A DNA stretch of 64,000 nucleotides from Achromobacter xylosoxidans (lineage in GTDB: Bacteria; Pseudomonadota; Gammaproteobacteria; Burkholderiales; Burkholderiaceae_B), in NCBI RefSeq assembly GCF_001457475.1, contig NZ_LN831029.1:248001-312000 (forward strand), written 5' to 3'. The position numbers and the translations under genes were made by a program. Below the pieces are notes generated by a model. It was not told the DNA's origin, made no database searches, and saw only the letters and a list, made by a program, of their open reading frames with translations. Shown one piece after another: positions 27,032 to 35,943 of this stretch (position 1 is the first letter of the stretch; each line of letters begins with the position of its first letter).

Positions 27032-28588
27032 TCACGGCCGATGATTGCGGGGCGGCATTGCAGGGCTTGCGGGTAGGGCCGAACGGTCAGGCCAGTCCTG
27101 GTTGAAATGCGCGCCGCGGCTTTCGCGGCGATCGCGCGCGTCGCGCACCGTCAAATCGGCGACCAGGGCCAGATTGCGCAGTTCCAGTCCTTCCAGGCTG
27201 TCGTCGAGATGGTCGCGGGCATCGAGCACGCGGCGCAAGGCGGTGATGTGGTCGGCGGCGCGCCGCAGCGAGGCATCGCTGCGCACGATCCCCGCTTCGA
27301 GGGTCATCAAGGCGCGCAGCGATTGCCGCAGCGGGGTGGCGAAGGCTGCCGCCGATGTGTCGCGGGCCGGCACCGCGCAGGCCGGGGTGTCGACCCGTAT
27401 CCTTGCGGGGCGCGCCAGGATGTCGCGGGCCGCGGCGCGGCCCGTGACGACGCATTCCAGCAGTGAATTGCTGGCCAGTCGATTGGCGCCGTGCAGGCCG
27501 GTGCAGGCCGCTTCGCCCACCGCGTACAGGCCGGCCACGCTGCTGCGGCCGCGGGTGTCGGTGGCGATGCCGCCGCAGGTGTAGTGGGCGGTCGGCGCCA
27601 CGGGAATGGGCGTGGTGGCGATGTCCAGCCCCAACGCCAGGCAATGCGCGTGGATGGCGGGAAAGTGCGCCAGCAGGAAAGCGCGCGGGCGGTGGCTGAT
27701 ATCCAGGTAGACGCAATCGAGCGCGTGGCGCCGCATTTCGGCATGGATGGCGCGCGCGACGATGTCGCGCGGGGCCAGTTCGGCGCGGGGATCGTAGGCC
27801 GGCATGAAGCGGCTGCCGTCTGGCAGGCACAGCCGTCCGCCCTCGCCGCGCACGGCTTCGGAGACCAGGAAGCCGTCGGCGCGCGGGTGATGCAGGCCGG
27901 TGGGATGGAACTGCATGAACGCCAGGTTGGCGGTGCGGGCGCCGGCGCGCGCGGCGATGGCGATGCCGTCGCCGGTGGCGCCGGATGGCGCGGTGGTGGT
28001 GGCGTAGACCTGGCCGGCGCCGCCGCTGGCGATCACCACCTGGTCGGCGGAGACCTCGCGGCGCAGGCGCCGGTCCAGGTCCAGCAGGCGCACGCCGCGG
28101 CAGCGGCCGCCGGGCGCGTCCAGCAGCAGATCGACGGCGCAGTGGCGCTCCAGCACCGTGATGGCGGCAAGCCGGGTCACCTGCTCGCCCAGCGCCGTCA
28201 TGATGGCGCGGCCGGTGGCGTCGGCCGCATGCGCGATGCGGCGTTGGCCGTGGCCGCCCTCGCGGGTCAGGTGCAGCGCCTGGCCCTCGGTCGTGAACGC
28301 CACGCCTTGCGCCTGCAACCAGGCGATGGCAGCGCGCGCCTGGTCGAGGATGGCGCGCGCCGCCGCCGCGTCGCACAGGCCGGCGCCGGCATCCAGCGTG
28401 TCGCGCAGGTGCGCGGCCACGCTGTCGCCCGGCCCCAGCGGCGCGGCAATGCCGCCCTGCGCGTGCGGGCTGGCGCCGGCATGCAGCGCACCCTTGCTGA
28501 CCAGCGCAACGTGCCGGTGCGGCGCCAGTTCGAGCGCGGCGGCCCTGCCGGCCAGACCGCTGCCGACGATGATGACGTCGAAATGCAT
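27032..28588 (-). CDS. nadB: L-aspartate oxidase
   Basis: Oxidises L-aspartate to iminoaspartate with FAD, first step of de novo NAD synthesis, in the cytoplasm. 518 residues, near the family length. FAD-binding GSGLAG is at residues 9-14, then SPHAQGGIAAPLGPGDS, the succinate dehydrogenase-like ASGGAGQVYATTTAPSGATG and FMQFHPTGL, the RGEGG loop, the late GLYAVGEAACTGLHGANRLAS and a C-terminal helical domain ending near HFNQDWP. ATG 28588 (MHFDVIIVG) is required; the frame is open to 28807 but that part overlaps nadA. Transcribed after nadA with a 37-base gap; nadC is not in the window on either side. Confidence 0.95.
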   Translation of the reverse strand: MHFDVIIVGSGLAGRAAALELAPHRHVALVSKGALHAGASPHAQGGIAAPLGPGDSVAAHLRDTLDAGAGLCDAAAARAILDQARAAIAWLQAQGVAFTTEGQALHLTREGGHGQRRIAHAADATGRAIMTALGEQVTRLAAITVLERHCAVDLLLDAPGGRCRGVRLLDLDRRLRREVSADQVVIASGGAGQVYATTTAPSGATGDGIAIAARAGARTANLAFMQFHPTGLHHPRADGFLVSEAVRGEGGRLCLPDGSRFMPAYDPRAELAPRDIVARAIHAEMRRHALDCVYLDISHRPRAFLLAHFPAIHAHCLALGLDIATTPIPVAPTAHYTCGGIATDTRGRSSVAGLYAVGEAACTGLHGANRLASNSLLECVVTGRAAARDILARPARIRVDTPACAVPARDTSAAAFATPLRQSLRALMTLEAGIVRSDASLRRAADHITALRRVLDARDHLDDSLEGLELRNLALVADLTVRDARDRRESRGAHFNQDWPDRSALPASPAMPPRNHRP

Positions 28589-28625
28589 GACGGGACCTCG
28601 CAGGAAAAGCCGATGGCCACGCGCT

Positions 28626-29762
28626 TCAGGCCGGGCCGACCCGCTGGAACAGCGCGCCATCGCGCGCCAGGTCGCCGCTGGCCCGCACCGGACGCTTGCG
28701 CGCCTGGGCAAAGTCCAGCATGCGATCGATCGGCGCTTTGGCGCGCCGGGCCAGCGCAGGGTCCAGTTCGATCTCGTTGATGCCGTGCTCCAGGACGTGC
28801 GCGACACCGGCCAGTCCGTTCATCGCCATCCAGGGACACTGGGCGCAGCTCTTGCAGGTGGCGCTGTCTCCCGCGGTGGGCGCCGCCAGGAAATGCTTGC
28901 CGGGCGCCCGTTGGCGCATCTTGTGCAGGATGCCCTGTTCGGTGGCGACGATCAGGCGCCGCGTATCCAGTGTCCGCGCGGCCTCGATCAGCTGGGTGGT
29001 GGAGCCGATCACGTCGGCCTGCGCCAATACCGGAGAAGGCGATTCGGGATGCGCCAGCACGCGCGCATCGGGGTACTGGGCGCGCATCAGCGCCAGCTCG
29101 GCGCCCTTGAATTCGTCGTGCACCAGGCATGCGCCCTGCCACAGCAACATGTCGGCGCCGGTCTGTTGCTGCACATAGTGGCCCAGGTGCCTGTCGGGCG
29201 CCCACAGGATCTTCTCGCCGCGCGCATGCAGGTCGGCGATCAGGTCCAGCGCGATCGACGAGGTGACGACCCAATCGGCGCGCGCTTTCACCGCGGCGCT
29301 GGTGTTGGCGTAGACCACCACGGTACGGTCGGGATGCGCGTCGCACCAGGCCGCGAAGTCCGGCGCGGGACAGCCCAGGTCGAGCGAGCAACTGGCCGCG
29401 AGATCCGGCATCAGCACGCGCTTGCCGGGGCTGAGGATCTTGGCGGTGTCGCCCATGAAGCGCACGCCCGCCACGACCAGTGTCCCGGCGGGGTGGTCGC
29501 GGCCGAAACGGGCCATTTCCAGCGAGTCGCCGACGCAGCCGCCGGTGGCTTCGGCCAGTTCCTGGATGTCGGCATCGACGTAGTAATGCGCCACCACCAC
29601 GGCGTTCTCGCGGGCCAGCAGCGCACCGATGCGGCTTGCCGCCTCGGCGCGTTCGGCGGCGGAAAGGGGGGCGGGCACCCGGGTCCAGGCCTGGCCGACG
29701 ATGCCGGGCTGGCCGGCGCCGGGCAGGTCGAATTCGACGAAATGCGTGGGATCGGCGGTCAT
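28626..29762 (-). CDS. nadA: Quinolinate synthase A
   Basis: Condenses iminoaspartate with dihydroxyacetone phosphate to quinolinate using a [4Fe-4S] cluster. 378 residues with the three quasi-repeated domains. The three cluster-ligand cysteine regions are [22 protein letters not shown] and [15 protein letters not shown]; other motifs are [29 protein letters not shown] and [18 protein letters not shown] 29762 (MTADPTHF) is taken; an in-frame ATG at 29801 lies within the palindromic operator and is rejected. It leads the nadA-nadB operon. Confidence 0.95.
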   Translation of the reverse strand: MTADPTHFVEFDLPGAGQPGIVGQAWTRVPAPLSAAERAEAASRIGALLARENAVVVAHYYVDADIQELAEATGGCVGDSLEMARFGRDHPAGTLVVAGVRFMGDTAKILSPGKRVLMPDLAASCSLDLGCPAPDFAAWCDAHPDRTVVVYANTSAAVKARADWVVTSSIALDLIADLHARGEKILWAPDRHLGHYVQQQTGADMLLWQGACLVHDEFKGAELALMRAQYPDARVLAHPESPSPVLAQADVIGSTTQLIEAARTLDTRRLIVATEQGILHKMRQRAPGKHFLAAPTAGDSATCKSCAQCPWMAMNGLAGVAHVLEHGINEIELDPALARRAKAPIDRMLDFAQARKRPVRASGDLARDGALFQRVGPA

Positions 29763-29780
29763 GGCGAAGGTCCATAGCGT

Positions 29781-29847
29781 ATAAATGCTCAATATGAGCA
29801 TTTATGGGTTAAAAAAAAGGCGACTTATGTTTTTTTTGAGCATAAAT
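29781..29847 (-). promoter_or_regulatory. Palindromic operator pair upstream of nadA
   Basis: ATAAATGCTCA (29781-29791) and TGAGCATTTAT (29795-29805) are perfect 11-bp inverted arms with a 3-base spacer, 19 bases before the nadA start. A second partial copy is TGAGCATAA (29837-29845), with TTATG (29825-29829) as its degenerate left edge. The DNA between contains long A and T runs. This architecture indicates repression by a dimeric regulator responsive to NAD status; NadQ-type and NrtR-type repressors are the candidates I know, but none is encoded nearby. Confidence 0.7.
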
Positions 29848-29947
29848 CAGATCGCCAGGATTTTCACCCGTGTTTTCCCGAGGCGGCCTTCGCACGGCGG
29901 GGGGCGCGAGCGCGGCGGGCCGGACGACCCACCGCGCAGCGGCAACC

Positions 29948-31186
29948 TCAGGCCGGGCAACCGGCACGGTCACGGCGCGGGCGCCGGGCGGGCCACACGC
30001 GTAGCAGCAACGCGCCGACCGCCGCGGTCGTGGCGACCACCGTGACACCGATCCAGCCCCAGTGTGCCAGCGCCAGGCTGCCCAGCGCCCCGCCGGCGGC
30101 CATGCCGATGAACACGCTGACCATCAGCACCGCGTTGAGCCGGCTGCGGGCGCCGGGATCGATGCCGTAGACGATGCTCTGGTGCGCGATCAGCGCCACC
30201 TGGATGCCGAGGTCGAAGCCGATGGCGCTGGCGGCGATCAGCCACAGCGCGGATTGCGTCGACAGCAGCGGCAGCAGTGCCATGGCCGCGAACGAAACCG
30301 CGGTGAGCGCGGCGCCCAGGCGGCTGACGGCGTTGGGGCCGCGCCGGTCGGCGTAGCGGCCTGCCAGCGGCGCGGCCAATGCGCCCGCCGCGCCCGCCAG
30401 GCCGAAGGCTCCGGCGGCGGCGGCGCCCAGGTGGAACGGCGCGCCGTGCAGCATCACCGCCAGGGTCGACCAGAAGGCGCTGAAGCCGAGCGACAGCAGT
30501 CCCTGCGCGAGCGCGGCGCGGCGCAGTTCGCCATGCTGGCGCCAGAGTCGGGGCAGCGAGCGCAGCAATTCGACGTAAGGCAGCGCGGTGGTCGGCGCGA
30601 ACGTCGGCAGGCCGCGCCACAAGGCCGCGCCCAGCGCCAGAATCGAGAGCGCCGCGACCAGGAACATGGCGCGCCAACCGAACTGTTCGGCGACGAACCC
30701 GCTGACGACGCGCGACAGCAGGATGCCCAGCAGCAGTCCCGTCATCACCGTGCCCACGATGCGGCCGCGGTGGGCGGCCGGCGCCAGCGTGGCGGCCGCG
30801 GGGACGATGTCCTGCGCCAGGGTGGCGGACAGCCCGATGGCGAAGCTGGCGGCCAGCAGTACGCCGATGTCCTGCGCCAGCGCGGCCAGCATCAAGGCGG
30901 CGCTGAGGGCGCCCGCCTTGATGAGGACGATGCGCTTGCGGTCATAGCGGTCTCCCAGCGGCGCCAGCGTCAATATGCCAAACGCATAACCGAGCTGAGT
31001 CAGCGTGGGAATCCAGCCCAGTTCGCCGGCGCCGGCGCGCAGGTCCGCGCCGAGGATGCCAAGCATCGGCTGGTTGTAATAGAGGGACGCGACCGCGAGG
31101 CCGGCGCCTATCGCCAGCAGCAGCACCAGCCGCGCGGAAAGCTCGTGGAAAGCGGGGGCAGCGTGCGCCCGGGTATCGAAGGTCAT
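29948..31186 (-). CDS. MFS transporter
   Basis: 412 residues with about 12 membrane segments. Recognisable parts are LAVASLYYNQPMLGILGADL (segment 1), the motif A loop LGDRYDRKRIV and GTVMTGLLLGILLSRVVSGF in segment 5, a set common in small-molecule efflux proteins of proteobacteria. ATG 31186 (MTFDTRAH) starts just before the cytosolic N-terminus; the frame continues to 31219. It is divergent from a LysR-type gene with 113 bases between starts, the usual arrangement for a LysR-controlled exporter. Confidence 0.85.
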   Translation of the reverse strand: MTFDTRAHAAPAFHELSARLVLLLAIGAGLAVASLYYNQPMLGILGADLRAGAGELGWIPTLTQLGYAFGILTLAPLGDRYDRKRIVLIKAGALSAALMLAALAQDIGVLLAASFAIGLSATLAQDIVPAAATLAPAAHRGRIVGTVMTGLLLGILLSRVVSGFVAEQFGWRAMFLVAALSILALGAALWRGLPTFAPTTALPYVELLRSLPRLWRQHGELRRAALAQGLLSLGFSAFWSTLAVMLHGAPFHLGAAAAGAFGLAGAAGALAAPLAGRYADRRGPNAVSRLGAALTAVSFAAMALLPLLSTQSALWLIAASAIGFDLGIQVALIAHQSIVYGIDPGARSRLNAVLMVSVFIGMAAGGALGSLALAHWGWIGVTVVATTAAVGALLLRVWPARRPRRDRAGCPA

Positions 31187-31299
31187 GGGGGGAATCCGTT
31201 CAGAATGGCGCACCGTCATGTGCGTATGGCGCAGATTCTGAGCGCACCGAGCGGCCTTGGGTAGCCGGCTTGGGGGTAGATCCGTTATACGATACGCGT

Positions 31300-32247
31300 A
31301 TGAGCACCCCTGCCCTTGCCGTCGCGACCGGCACCGACCGCATGTTGTTGATCGAAACCTTCGTGCGCATCGTGGAGGCCGGCAGTCTGTCGGCCGCCGC
31401 GCTGCAGCTCGGCGGCACGCAACCGACCGTCAGCCGTCGGTTGCAGCTGCTGGAGCGCACCCTTGGGGTGCGGCTGTTGCAGCGCTCGACCCACGCCATC
31501 CGCCTGACGGAGGATGGCCAGCGCTGCTACGAGCGTGCCCGGGAGCTGCTGGCGACCTGGCAGTCGTTCGAGAATGACGTGCGCGGGGCTGGCGAGGAAC
31601 TGGCGGGCACGCTGCGCGTGGTGGCGCCGCACGCGTTCGGCCAGAACCAGTTCGTCGAGCCCTTGGCGCAATACCTGCGCCAGTATCCCCGCATGCGGGT
31701 CGAATGGCTGCTGCATGACCGCGTGCCGGATTTCATCGCGGAGAATATCGATTGCGCGATCAAGGTCGGGGCGGTGCAGGACCCTTCCGTGGTCGCGCTC
31801 AAGCTGGGCGAGGTGCCGCGCAGCGTGATGGCGGCGCCGTCATTGCTGGACGGCGGACCCGTGCCCGAGCATCCGTCGGAACTGGCGCGCCTGCCATGGC
31901 TGGCGCTGCGCACGTTCTACCGCGACGAGGTGAGCCTGACCCACGTGGAGACCGGCGAGGTGTCCCGCTTCGAGATCCAGCCGCGCCTGTCCACCGATGG
32001 GCTGTATGCCTTGCGCCGCGCGGCGCTGCTGGGCCTGGGCGTGGGCATCGCGTCGGCGTGGGCATTGCGGGATGAACTGGCCAGCGGGCGGCTGGTGCAG
32101 CTGGCGCCGGCCTGGCGCGCCGCGCCCCTGCCCGTCTACCTGATCTATGCGCCTTCGCGATTGCAGCCGGCCCGCCTGCGCCGCTTCATCGAGGTCATGC
32201 GCGAATACCTGCCGGCCGAACTGCGGTCCGGGACCGGGCAGGATTAG
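31300..32247 (+). CDS. LysR family transcriptional regulator
   Basis: 315 residues. The N-terminal winged helix-turn-helix reads IETFVRIVEAGSLSAAALQL then TQPTVSRRLQLLERTLGVRL, and an inducer-binding domain follows with TLRVVAPHAFGQ and CAIKVGAVQDPSVVALKLGE, as in the AaeR/YhaJ-like subgroup. Start ATG 31300 rather than the GTG at 31270, because ATG places the helix-turn-helix at the normal distance. It is divergent from the MFS gene and probably regulates it. Its stop lies 18 bases from the end of the convergent carbamoylase gene. Confidence 0.9.
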   Translation: MSTPALAVATGTDRMLLIETFVRIVEAGSLSAAALQLGGTQPTVSRRLQLLERTLGVRLLQRSTHAIRLTEDGQRCYERARELLATWQSFENDVRGAGEELAGTLRVVAPHAFGQNQFVEPLAQYLRQYPRMRVEWLLHDRVPDFIAENIDCAIKVGAVQDPSVVALKLGEVPRSVMAAPSLLDGGPVPEHPSELARLPWLALRTFYRDEVSLTHVETGEVSRFEIQPRLSTDGLYALRRAALLGLGVGIASAWALRDELASGRLVQLAPAWRAAPLPVYLIYAPSRLQPARLRRFIEVMREYLPAELRSGTGQD

Positions 32248-32265
32248 GGCCGGCCGCTACGGCGG

Positions 32266-33225
32266 TCAATCCGGCCGGGCCGTGGGCAGGGGATCGCCGG
32301 CGCCGGTGCGTTCGACGATCAGCCGGTAATGCTGCGGGCTGCGGTGCTTGGCGAAATTGAAGACGTGGTCGCGGAAGGCCTGGCCCAGGCCGAGGTCGAT
32401 GCGGGCGGTAATGACTTCGTCTTCCTCGCTGCTGGCGCGGGCCACGATTTCACCGGACGGCGCCACGATCATGGAACTGCCGATCATGTGATGGCCGTCC
32501 TCGTGGCCGCACTTGGCCGCGGCGCCGATCCAGACCGCGTTCTGGTAAGCGCTGGCCTGCAGCACGATCTCGTGCGTGGTGGTGCGCAGGTGCGCGGGCT
32601 CGTCCCAATGGATATTGAGTGACGGCGTGTTGTAGCCCAGCACGATCAGCTCGGCGCTCTGCAGCGACATGACGCGGTAGGTTTCGGGCCAGCGGCGGTC
32701 GTTGCACAGGCACATGCCGATCCGGGTGCGGTCCATTTCCCAGACACCGAATCCCAGGTCGCCGACTTCGAAGAACTTCTTCTCCAGATGTTGGAAGGGG
32801 GCGTCGGGCTTGTGGTCGGAATGGCCTGGCAGGTGGATCTTGCGGTATTTGCCGATGATGCGCGCGTTGCGGTCGACCAGGATGGCGCTGTTGAACTGAC
32901 GGCCTTCGGGGGTGAGTTCGGCATAGCCAAGGTAAAAGCCCACGCCCAGTTCCCGGGCCGTGTCGAACAGCGGCTGCACGTCGGCGTTGGGCATGGATTT
33001 CTCGAAGAAACGCTCGACCGCCTCGGCGTCGTCCATCCAATAGCGCGGAAAGAACGTGGTCAGCGCCAGTTCGGGGAACACCACGAATTCGGCCTTGCGG
33101 CCGGCGGCCTCCCGCAGCATCTCGACCAGGCGCTTGACCACGGCCTGGCGGCTGTCGGCAAGATTGACGGCGCCCATCTGGGCGACGGCCAGGCCCATCT
33201 TGCGGGCGGGGGATGCATTGCTCAC
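32266..33225 (-). CDS. N-carbamoyl-D-amino-acid hydrolase-like nitrilase
   Basis: 319-residue carbon-nitrogen hydrolase that probably releases ammonia and CO2 from N-carbamoyl amino acids, the last step of hydantoin breakdown. The catalytic triad is visible: Glu52 in VVFPELALTTFFPRYW, Lys129 in GKYRKIHLPGHSDH, and Cys174 in CLCNDRRWPETYRVM. These surroundings, in particular NDRRWPE, are those of Agrobacterium D-carbamoylases (304 residues), so D-specificity is likely. It starts at ATG 33225 and faces away from the ornithine cyclodeaminase gene over a 445-base spacer. No hydantoinase gene is present in the window. Confidence 0.88.
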   Translation of the reverse strand: MSNASPARKMGLAVAQMGAVNLADSRQAVVKRLVEMLREAAGRKAEFVVFPELALTTFFPRYWMDDAEAVERFFEKSMPNADVQPLFDTARELGVGFYLGYAELTPEGRQFNSAILVDRNARIIGKYRKIHLPGHSDHKPDAPFQHLEKKFFEVGDLGFGVWEMDRTRIGMCLCNDRRWPETYRVMSLQSAELIVLGYNTPSLNIHWDEPAHLRTTTHEIVLQASAYQNAVWIGAAAKCGHEDGHHMIGSSMIVAPSGEIVARASSEEDEVITARIDLGLGQAFRDHVFNFAKHRSPQHYRLIVERTGAGDPLPTARPD

Positions 33226-33670
33226 GATATCGATCTCCAGGTCCGCTCAGGGCATGCTGCATGCGGGCGGTGTGTGCGTTATGGGGGCGCGCGGGCGCGC
33301 CGGAAGCCGTCCCGACGCGTCGTCGCAGGCTCAAGCATGCATGTGCGGGCGGGAAACTACAAACCCGGCGGCGGCGGCCGCGAAGCGGCTCGCGGGTGCC
33401 GCGGCATCGCGCCAAGCGCTTGATATGTCGACGCATTTGCCGCATTGCGGCAGGAAATCGCGTCCGCCATGCATAACGCGCAGGCATGGGCGCCATGCAT
33501 ATTTCTATATCCGGGCAGCCTGGATCCGGCGGCGCCGCGGCCGGATTGCGACAAGTGGCATCGGCCGTTGCCAGAATGGCAAGTTCGCCGCGTTTTGTGT
33601 GGAAAGTGGACGCTAGGCATTGACCGGCCCATCGGCCAGAATTTCCCTACCGATACATCAGGGGAAAATA
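33226..33670. promoter_or_regulatory. 445-base spacer between carbamoylase and cyclodeaminase genes
   Basis: No gene is supported here. It holds a perfect palindrome TGCCGCA-T-TGCGGCA (33438-33452) and a direct repeat GCCATGCATA (33466-33475 and 33492-33501, 26 bases apart), both candidate operator elements for the divergent genes. A T/A-rich TATTTCTATAT follows the second repeat and may contain a -10 for the rightward gene. No terminator or RNA gene was recognised. Confidence 0.4.
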
Positions 33671-34738
33671 ATGACGACACTGCTCACCACCACCGACGTC
33701 GCGAAAATCGTGGCCGCGCAGGGCCCGCGCAAGGTATTCGAAGACCTGCTGGATTATCTGCTGGCCGATTTCCTGCGCTGGCAGGAGTTCGACAAGAGCG
33801 CGCGCGTCGCCAGCCACTCGGCGACCGGCGTGATCGAACTGATGCCCACCGCCGACCACGAGCTCTACAGTTTCAAGTACGTCAATGGCCATCCGGGCAA
33901 TCCGCTGGCCGGGCTGAGCACGGTGATGGCCTTTGGCGCGCTGGCGCGGGTCAGCACCGGCGAACCGCTGCTGATCAGCGAACTGACGTTGACCACCGCG
34001 CTGCGGACCGCCGCCACCTCCGCCCTGGCCGCGCGCGCCCTGGCGCGTCCGGGATCGCGCCGCATGGCCTTGATCGGCAATGGCGCGCAAAGCGAGTTCC
34101 AGGCCCTGGCATTCCATCACATCCTGGGCATCGACACCCTGCATCTGTATGACGTTGACGGCGCCGCCACCGACAAGCTGGCGCGCAACCTGGCGGGTGT
34201 GGCGGGGCTGCGCCTGCGTCGTTTCGACAGCATTGCCGCGGCGGTCGCGGGAACCGATATCGTGACCACCGTCACGGCCGACAAGGCCTACGCCACCATC
34301 CTGACGGCCGATATGATCGAGCCGGGCATGCACATCAATGCGGTGGGTGGCGACTGCCCCGGCAAGACCGAGCTGCACGCGGACGTGCTGCGCGCCGGAC
34401 CGGTGTTCGTCGAGTACGAGCCGCAGACCCGCATCGAAGGCGATCTGCAGCAGATGCCGGCGGACTTCACCGTGACCGAACTGTGGCGCGTGCTGACGGG
34501 CCGGTGCGCCGGGCGTGGCGATGCCCGCGACGTCACCCTGTTCGACTCGGTCGGCTTTGCGCTGGAGGATTTTTCGGCGCTGCGCTGGCTGCGCGACAGC
34601 GCGCTCAAGCACGGCATCGGCACGCGCGTCGAAGTGGCGCCGCAACTGGCCGATCCGAAGGATCTGTTCGGATTGGTGCGTGCCCGCCAGACCACCGTCC
34701 GGGCGGCCCGCGACACGCAGGCGCTGCTCAGGGACTGA
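33671..34738 (+). CDS. Ornithine cyclodeaminase family protein
   Basis: 355 residues, the length of ornithine cyclodeaminase, which converts L-ornithine to L-proline and ammonia using bound NAD. The N-terminal substrate domain has YSFKYVNGHPGNPLAGLSTV, including the conserved lysine; the NAD domain has the GNGAQSEFQALAFHHILGI Rossmann turn and LHLYDVDGAATDKLA with Asp binding the adenosine ribose. AGDCPGKTELHADVL-type sequence (VGGDCPGKTELHADVL) contacts substrate. The start ATG 33671 follows CAGGGGA; the frame begins at 33620. It is divergent from the carbamoylase. Alanine dehydrogenase-like or lysine-cyclising relatives cannot be excluded. Confidence 0.88.
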   Translation: MTTLLTTTDVAKIVAAQGPRKVFEDLLDYLLADFLRWQEFDKSARVASHSATGVIELMPTADHELYSFKYVNGHPGNPLAGLSTVMAFGALARVSTGEPLLISELTLTTALRTAATSALAARALARPGSRRMALIGNGAQSEFQALAFHHILGIDTLHLYDVDGAATDKLARNLAGVAGLRLRRFDSIAAAVAGTDIVTTVTADKAYATILTADMIEPGMHINAVGGDCPGKTELHADVLRAGPVFVEYEPQTRIEGDLQQMPADFTVTELWRVLTGRCAGRGDARDVTLFDSVGFALEDFSALRWLRDSALKHGIGTRVEVAPQLADPKDLFGLVRARQTTVRAARDTQALLRD

Positions 34739-34768
34739 CGCGGGACGTGTCGCGCCGCGCGCGGGCTG

Positions 34769-35878
34769 TCACGGTTTCATGCGCTGCTTCAAGGCCTGGG
34801 TGATCATCGGGATGTCGAGATCCTGGCCCGGATGCTTCTGGCAGAAGTCGTACAGCACCGCGACATAGGCGTTGCCCAGCAGCTTGGTGATGGCGCCGGC
34901 GGTGGTGGCGGCGATGGTGCCGCCCACGGCGCTGCCGGCGCCGGGGATGAACTTGAGCAGGCCCGACACCACCGAACGCCCGACCAGCGTGGCCGCCGAC
35001 GCGCCCAGCGAGGAAGTGACGAGCGTGCTGATGGCGGCGGTGTTCAACTCCATGCCGAAGGTGATGCCGATCTTGGCGATCATGCCGACCTGGATCGGCA
35101 CCAGCGCCACCGCATCGGAAAACGGAATCGGCGCGGCGGCGGCGGACGCGGCCAGTCCAGCCGCGATGTTCACTTCTATTTCAGCCCGCTTTTTTTTTAC
35201 TTCCAGGGCTTTCTGGTTGCGGGTCGATAGCGCATTGGCATAAGCGCGTTGCTGTGATTCGGGGATGTACTGGGCGGTGGCTTCGATCAGCGCGTCCAGT
35301 CCCATCGGCGGCAGGTCCGCGTCCAGTTCCTCGATGCGTTCGGGCAGCGCGCGTACCGCCACCACCTGGCGCGCGCGCGGCAACAGGGCGCGGGCCTGTT
35401 CCAGGAAAGGACTGTTCTTGCGCGCCTTGGTGAGCACGACGATAACCGGGATGCCGGCGTCGGCCAGCAGGGCGCTCAGCTCGATTTCGGCGTCTTCGAC
35501 GCGGTGGCCGCTGTCCTGGATGCACAGCCAGGCGGCGTGCAGGTGCCGGTCCTGGTCATCCGCGGCGGAGCGTTCGCGGATCAGGTCGGCCAATTGCTGG
35601 CGTGAGCGGGCGTAGTCGCCCACTTCCAGGCCACGGGTGTCGATGATGGTCAGGGGGTGGCCGGGCCGCGAGAATTCCTGCGTGGTCTGGGTGACCGGCC
35701 TGCCGGCGCCTGTCTTGGCCAGCTCGCCGCGGAACACGGCGTTGATGAGCGTGCTCTTGCCCACGCCGGTCTTGCCGGCCACCAGGATGTTGACGCGTCC
35801 CGCGCCGCGCGTGGCGGTGCTGATCGCATCGGCGATGGCGTCCTGCAATTGGGGCGTGTCGTGGCGGGGCGGATTCAT
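34769..35878 (-). CDS. Era-like GTPase with C-terminal DUF697 domain
   Basis: 369 residues. The G domain has P-loop GKTGVGKST (residues 35-43), a switch with TQTTQEF, DTRGLE (G3) and VLTKARKN (G4). After a linker rich in Lys/Glu, the C-terminal ~150 residues (PIPFSDAVALVPIQVGMIAK, FIPGAGSAVGGTIAATTAGA, YAVLYDFCQ-like end) form the DUF697 region, with hydrophobic stretches that suggest membrane association. Family members (YcjF/YcjX neighbours, EngB-unrelated) have no settled role. The frame continues upstream through panB, but ATG 35878 gives the natural N-terminus. It follows panB by 65 bases on the same strand. Confidence 0.85.
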   Translation of the reverse strand: MNPPRHDTPQLQDAIADAISTATRGAGRVNILVAGKTGVGKSTLINAVFRGELAKTGAGRPVTQTTQEFSRPGHPLTIIDTRGLEVGDYARSRQQLADLIRERSAADDQDRHLHAAWLCIQDSGHRVEDAEIELSALLADAGIPVIVVLTKARKNSPFLEQARALLPRARQVVAVRALPERIEELDADLPPMGLDALIEATAQYIPESQQRAYANALSTRNQKALEVKKKRAEIEVNIAAGLAASAAAAPIPFSDAVALVPIQVGMIAKIGITFGMELNTAAISTLVTSSLGASAATLVGRSVVSGLLKFIPGAGSAVGGTIAATTAGAITKLLGNAYVAVLYDFCQKHPGQDLDIPMITQALKQRMKP

Positions 35879-35943
35879 GGCAGGCGGCGGGCGCGGGAAA
35901 CAGGCATGGCTTGATTCTAGCGATAAAAGCGCGCGGGCCGGAT

